14,151 nt of DNA, from contig JABIPM010000020.1 in the NCBI GenBank assembly GCA_018658955.1, forward strand, positions 1 through 14,151. The letters are read 5' to 3'. Numbering within the stretch: position 1 is the stretch's first letter; every line of letters begins with the position of its first letter. Position numbers and translations under genes: made by a program. The notes under the pieces are model-generated. The model was not told where the DNA came from and made no database searches. It saw only the letters and a program-made list of their open reading frames with translations. Below are positions 11,906 to 14,151 of this stretch, one piece after another. Source of the DNA: Candidatus Woesearchaeota archaeon (GTDB taxonomy: Archaea; Nanobdellota; Nanobdellia; SCGC-AAA011-G17; UBA489).

Positions 11906-13654
11906 TTACTCATATCTCGCATAATCGCTTATTCTAACTTCATCAATTAATCCATCAAAGTAATTATTTAAACCCGTATCACAACCGCCATCAGTGTATC
12001 TCCCAATATTCAAACAACCATCCGTAATAAACGTTCCATTTTTATATTTCTCTGACCCTAAGTTTTGTTCTTGAACGCCATTAACAAACAGTTTAACTTC
12101 AGTACCATTGTAGGTCATCGCAACATGCGCCCACTGATTCGCAGTAATAGGAATTGTTCCAACAAGTAACGGTCCAAAATGACCATTTTCCGTACGAATT
12201 CTTCCTCCAAAAAAACCATTCTTCAATGCAATCATAAACGGCCCGTTTTTTGTCACAATATGTTGTATATTGTTAGGGCTAAGTGGATAAATCCATGCTT
12301 CGACAGTAAGTTCCCCCAGACCACGAAGATCCACCCCATTACCTATTCCTTTTATATGGTCATCCACTCCATCAAAACTTAAGGCCGTTCCATATTTTCC
12401 GTCCGTCCAATCACCATACATAACTTTATTTGCATCATTCATTCTTTTAATTTGATCAGCAGAAACAGCGTTTGAATAAATTCCAACTTCATCAATCATA
12501 CCCCCAAAATTATGATTTAAATTTGGATTACTTGGTATATCCACTCTCCAATCCCCTACCGTCATGTTAGCATTGGCTGAAAAGAGCATAGGATTGGTAT
12601 GGGTATTTGTTGCTTGAACTTCAACACCGTCCAAAAGTATCTTTACATTATCTGACCCAAGTGCAGAATCAAAAGTAACTGCTACATCATGCCATTCGCT
12701 ATGATTATCTAACATATTTATTCCATCAGAATAAACAAGTTGCTGAATACTGTTCTTAAAAGAAAAGAGGATTCTACCATCAGACCTATAATCTAAATAA
12801 GGCATATTCTGCCCCAAAACCATACTATGGGGAGTAGGGTTCTCTGCCTGTGTTTTATTCCAGTTTAACATTGTAATCACTGAAAGTTCACCAATACTAT
12901 TTGGAATCAAACCCCCAAAAACATCGCCATAATCTACAAAATCATCATCCCCATCTAAAACAATTCCATTTCTGTTTTCAGAAGTAATAAAGCTTGGACA
13001 ATTATCTCCCGCACAACTCCCACCATAACCATTTCCACTTGAATCTAAATAGTTTCCATCAAAATGTAATAACAATTCTGTATTCCCGTAATGTGTTCCA
13101 TCATTACCATTGCTACTTGAATCTCCAACAACAGATCCATCACTTTCATCAAACTTATACAACAATAAAGTATTTCCATCAGAACCATAACCATTTCCAC
13201 TTCCGCCAAAAGATTGCGAATCCCCATTAGCAATTAATGCAATTAAAGAAGTTGCTTTGGAATGCATAATGGAACTATCTGCAAAATTATATGAAAAATC
13301 CAACCTATCATCAAAAAAATCCAAATTACTAAAAGGGCAACCCCCAATAGTAAACAATCTTTCCTCTCCATTTTTCAAAGGCGGAGTATCTGAAGAACCT
13401 GCACAATCAGTATATGTAAAAGAAATAGAACTTATATCTTTTCCATAAGAATTCTTAACAATCAGTTTAATACTCCCCTCATCAACACTAAAATCTTTAC
13501 ATAAAAATCCGGGACCCATCATACATTTTTCATTAACAAAGAATTTATCTCCACCAAAAGTAAACCACAAAGAACTAATCACTAACAGAAGAACAACCAA
13601 CGCCCAACCATAAGTCATAATGAACTCCAACGCACTCTGACCTTTTTTATTCAT
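11906..13654 (-). CDS. Surface protein with class III (pilin-type) signal and two LamG domains
   Basis: A 582-residue protein beginning MNKKGQSALEF, a class III archaeal signal: cleavage by an EppA-type prepilin peptidase is expected between G5 and Q6, and helix 7-31 would be the pilin core or membrane anchor. After a Cys-containing domain (about 40-140) and a Gly/Ser/Asn linker (145-160) come two LamG/concanavalin-like domains, about 192-395 (LLLHFDGNYLDSSGNGY ... FGGMIDEVGIYS) and 418-578 (YGTALSFDGVDD ... FDGLIDEVRISDYAR). These folds usually bind glycans or proteins. The ATG shares one base with the upstream stop (TGATG), and GAGGT lies 7 nt before. It is far larger than ordinary pilins (about 100-200 residues). 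Confidence 0.9.
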   Translation of the reverse strand: MNKKGQSALEFIMTYGWALVVLLLVISSLWFTFGGDKFFVNEKCMMGPGFLCKDFSVDEGSIKLIVKNSYGKDISSISFTYTDCAGSSDTPPLKNGEERLFTIGGCPFSNLDFFDDRLDFSYNFADSSIMHSKATSLIALIANGDSQSFGGSGNGYGSDGNTLLLYKFDESDGSVVGDSSSNGNDGTHYGNTELLLHFDGNYLDSSGNGYGGSCAGDNCPSFITSENRNGIVLDGDDDFVDYGDVFGGLIPNSIGELSVITMLNWNKTQAENPTPHSMVLGQNMPYLDYRSDGRILFSFKNSIQQLVYSDGINMLDNHSEWHDVAVTFDSALGSDNVKILLDGVEVQATNTHTNPMLFSANANMTVGDWRVDIPSNPNLNHNFGGMIDEVGIYSNAVSADQIKRMNDANKVMYGDWTDGKYGTALSFDGVDDHIKGIGNGVDLRGLGELTVEAWIYPLSPNNIQHIVTKNGPFMIALKNGFFGGRIRTENGHFGPLLVGTIPITANQWAHVAMTYNGTEVKLFVNGVQEQNLGSEKYKNGTFITDGCLNIGRYTDGGCDTGLNNYFDGLIDEVRISDYARYE

Positions 13655-14151
13655 CACGTATACCTCACAATATTACTTATTCTTAATTCATCAACCATAG
13701 TATCTACCTGCATAGTAGAAGTCAAACAACTTCCAACATATAATCCATTTTCATAAGTCTCAGGAAAATTACTTGCAACACCTGTCTTCTTAACAACACT
13801 TGCACCATCAATAAACATTTCAATATATCCACCATCAGTAGATTTATCCCAAGTTACTGCAAAATGATGCCACCCTTCATCGACATTATTTGCAGAGTAA
13901 GTAACACTTTTAGATATACCTGCAGAATTTGAAATGATAAATGCATATGCATCATAATTATTTCCGCCCAGATATCCTAAAGAAAAACTATTTGAATACA
14001 GTTGGTTTGATACTGGCGAAGAATGAGTAAAAATATATTTATTTTTACCCTCTGCAGTTAACAAATCATTAACATATACCCACATTTCAATAGTTCCTTC
14101 TTCAAAATCAAGAGTAGTTTCATCAGCAGGATACTTTAACACATCCGGACC
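13654..14151 (-). CDS. LamG-domain surface protein, C-terminal part (cut by the window end)
   Basis: An open frame from the TGA at 13656-13654 to the window end (165 residues), so the 5' end lies outside; the first ATG/GTG-type codon inside it is not the true start. It is one LamG domain: TLDFEEGTIEMWVYV, GWHHFAVTWDKSTDGGYIEM followed by FIDG, and the closing MVDELRISNIVRYT, the same ending type as its neighbour. A Gly-Pro-Asp segment precedes it at the edge, in place of the usual SFDG. It is co-transcribed with the class III LamG protein downstream through a TGATG overlap and is probably a paralogue. Confidence 0.88.
   Translation of the reverse strand, partial: GPDVLKYPADETTLDFEEGTIEMWVYVNDLLTAEGKNKYIFTHSSPVSNQLYSNSFSLGYLGGNNYDAYAFIISNSAGISKSVTYSANNVDEGWHHFAVTWDKSTDGGYIEMFIDGASVVKKTGVASNFPETYENGLYVGSCLTSTMQVDTMVDELRISNIVRYT

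Noticed and set aside
12994..13230. Plus-strand His/Asn-rich open frame
   Set aside because: It is antisense to the Gly/Asn/Ser-rich linker of the LamG protein; its odd composition is the mirror of GGN/GAT codons, and it has no promoter or SD.

Overview
The window is from an AT-rich archaeal genome. It carries an archaeal exosome set (Rrp4, Rrp41, Rrp42), archaeal SBDS, a proteasome alpha subunit, RNase P proteins Pop5 and Rpp30, RNA polymerase subunit K, an AK6/Fap7-type kinase, an archaeal-type UMP kinase, a DUF357 protein and a class III (QSALEF-type) pilin signal. Many genes have a TATA box about 25-30 bp upstream of the start codon, as in leaderless archaeal transcripts. Genes are short and tightly packed, and some shared proteins are trimmed (a 172-residue Rpp30). 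This suggests a small-genome DPANN archaeon such as a Woesearchaeota/Pacearchaeota-type lineage; the lineage is an inference, and Archaea is well supported.

Layout. 1-205: 5' part of a minus-strand gene with a perfect 24-bp tandem repeat (KAEVKEEK, five copies), followed by its promoter and two upstream palindromes. 339-1010: membrane protein of the MscS-associated TM-helix type. 1188-1655: HAD phosphatase on the plus strand. 1660-6010: a tightly coupled minus-strand operon, in transcription order pop5 - psmA - sbds - rrp4 - rrp41 - rrp42 - rpoK. It links tRNA maturation, protein degradation, ribosome maturation, RNA degradation and transcription. 6152-7237: two non-conserved exported-protein genes, tail to tail. 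7288-8371: antitoxin (RHH) - toxin (MazF/PemK) - rpp30, all joined by ATGA overlaps. 8397-8864: AK6-type kinase. 8937-9392: unknown gene. 9382-10065: UMP kinase. 10109-10809: a DUF357 gene and an unknown partner. 10810-10996: regulatory region with two identical 28-bp repeats carrying a 17-bp palindrome. 10997-11894: HEPN-like plus nucleotidyltransferase (MNT) pair. 11906-14151: two coupled LamG-domain surface proteins, one with a class III pilin signal and the other cut by the window end.

How it fits together. The order rpp30 ... pop5 - psmA - sbds - rrp4 - rrp41 - rrp42 is the known archaeal exosome/proteasome/RNase P superoperon. Here it is broken between rpp30 and pop5 by two exported-protein genes, and rpp30 has become the third gene of a MazEF-like toxin-antitoxin operon. 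First genes of transcription units look leaderless, with candidate operators between TATA box and start; genes inside operons mostly have Shine-Dalgarno (SD) motifs or stop-start overlaps. The most notable signals are the toxin-antitoxin-rpp30 coupling with its operator, the HEPN-MNT pair under duplicated palindromes, and the paired LamG pilin-like proteins.
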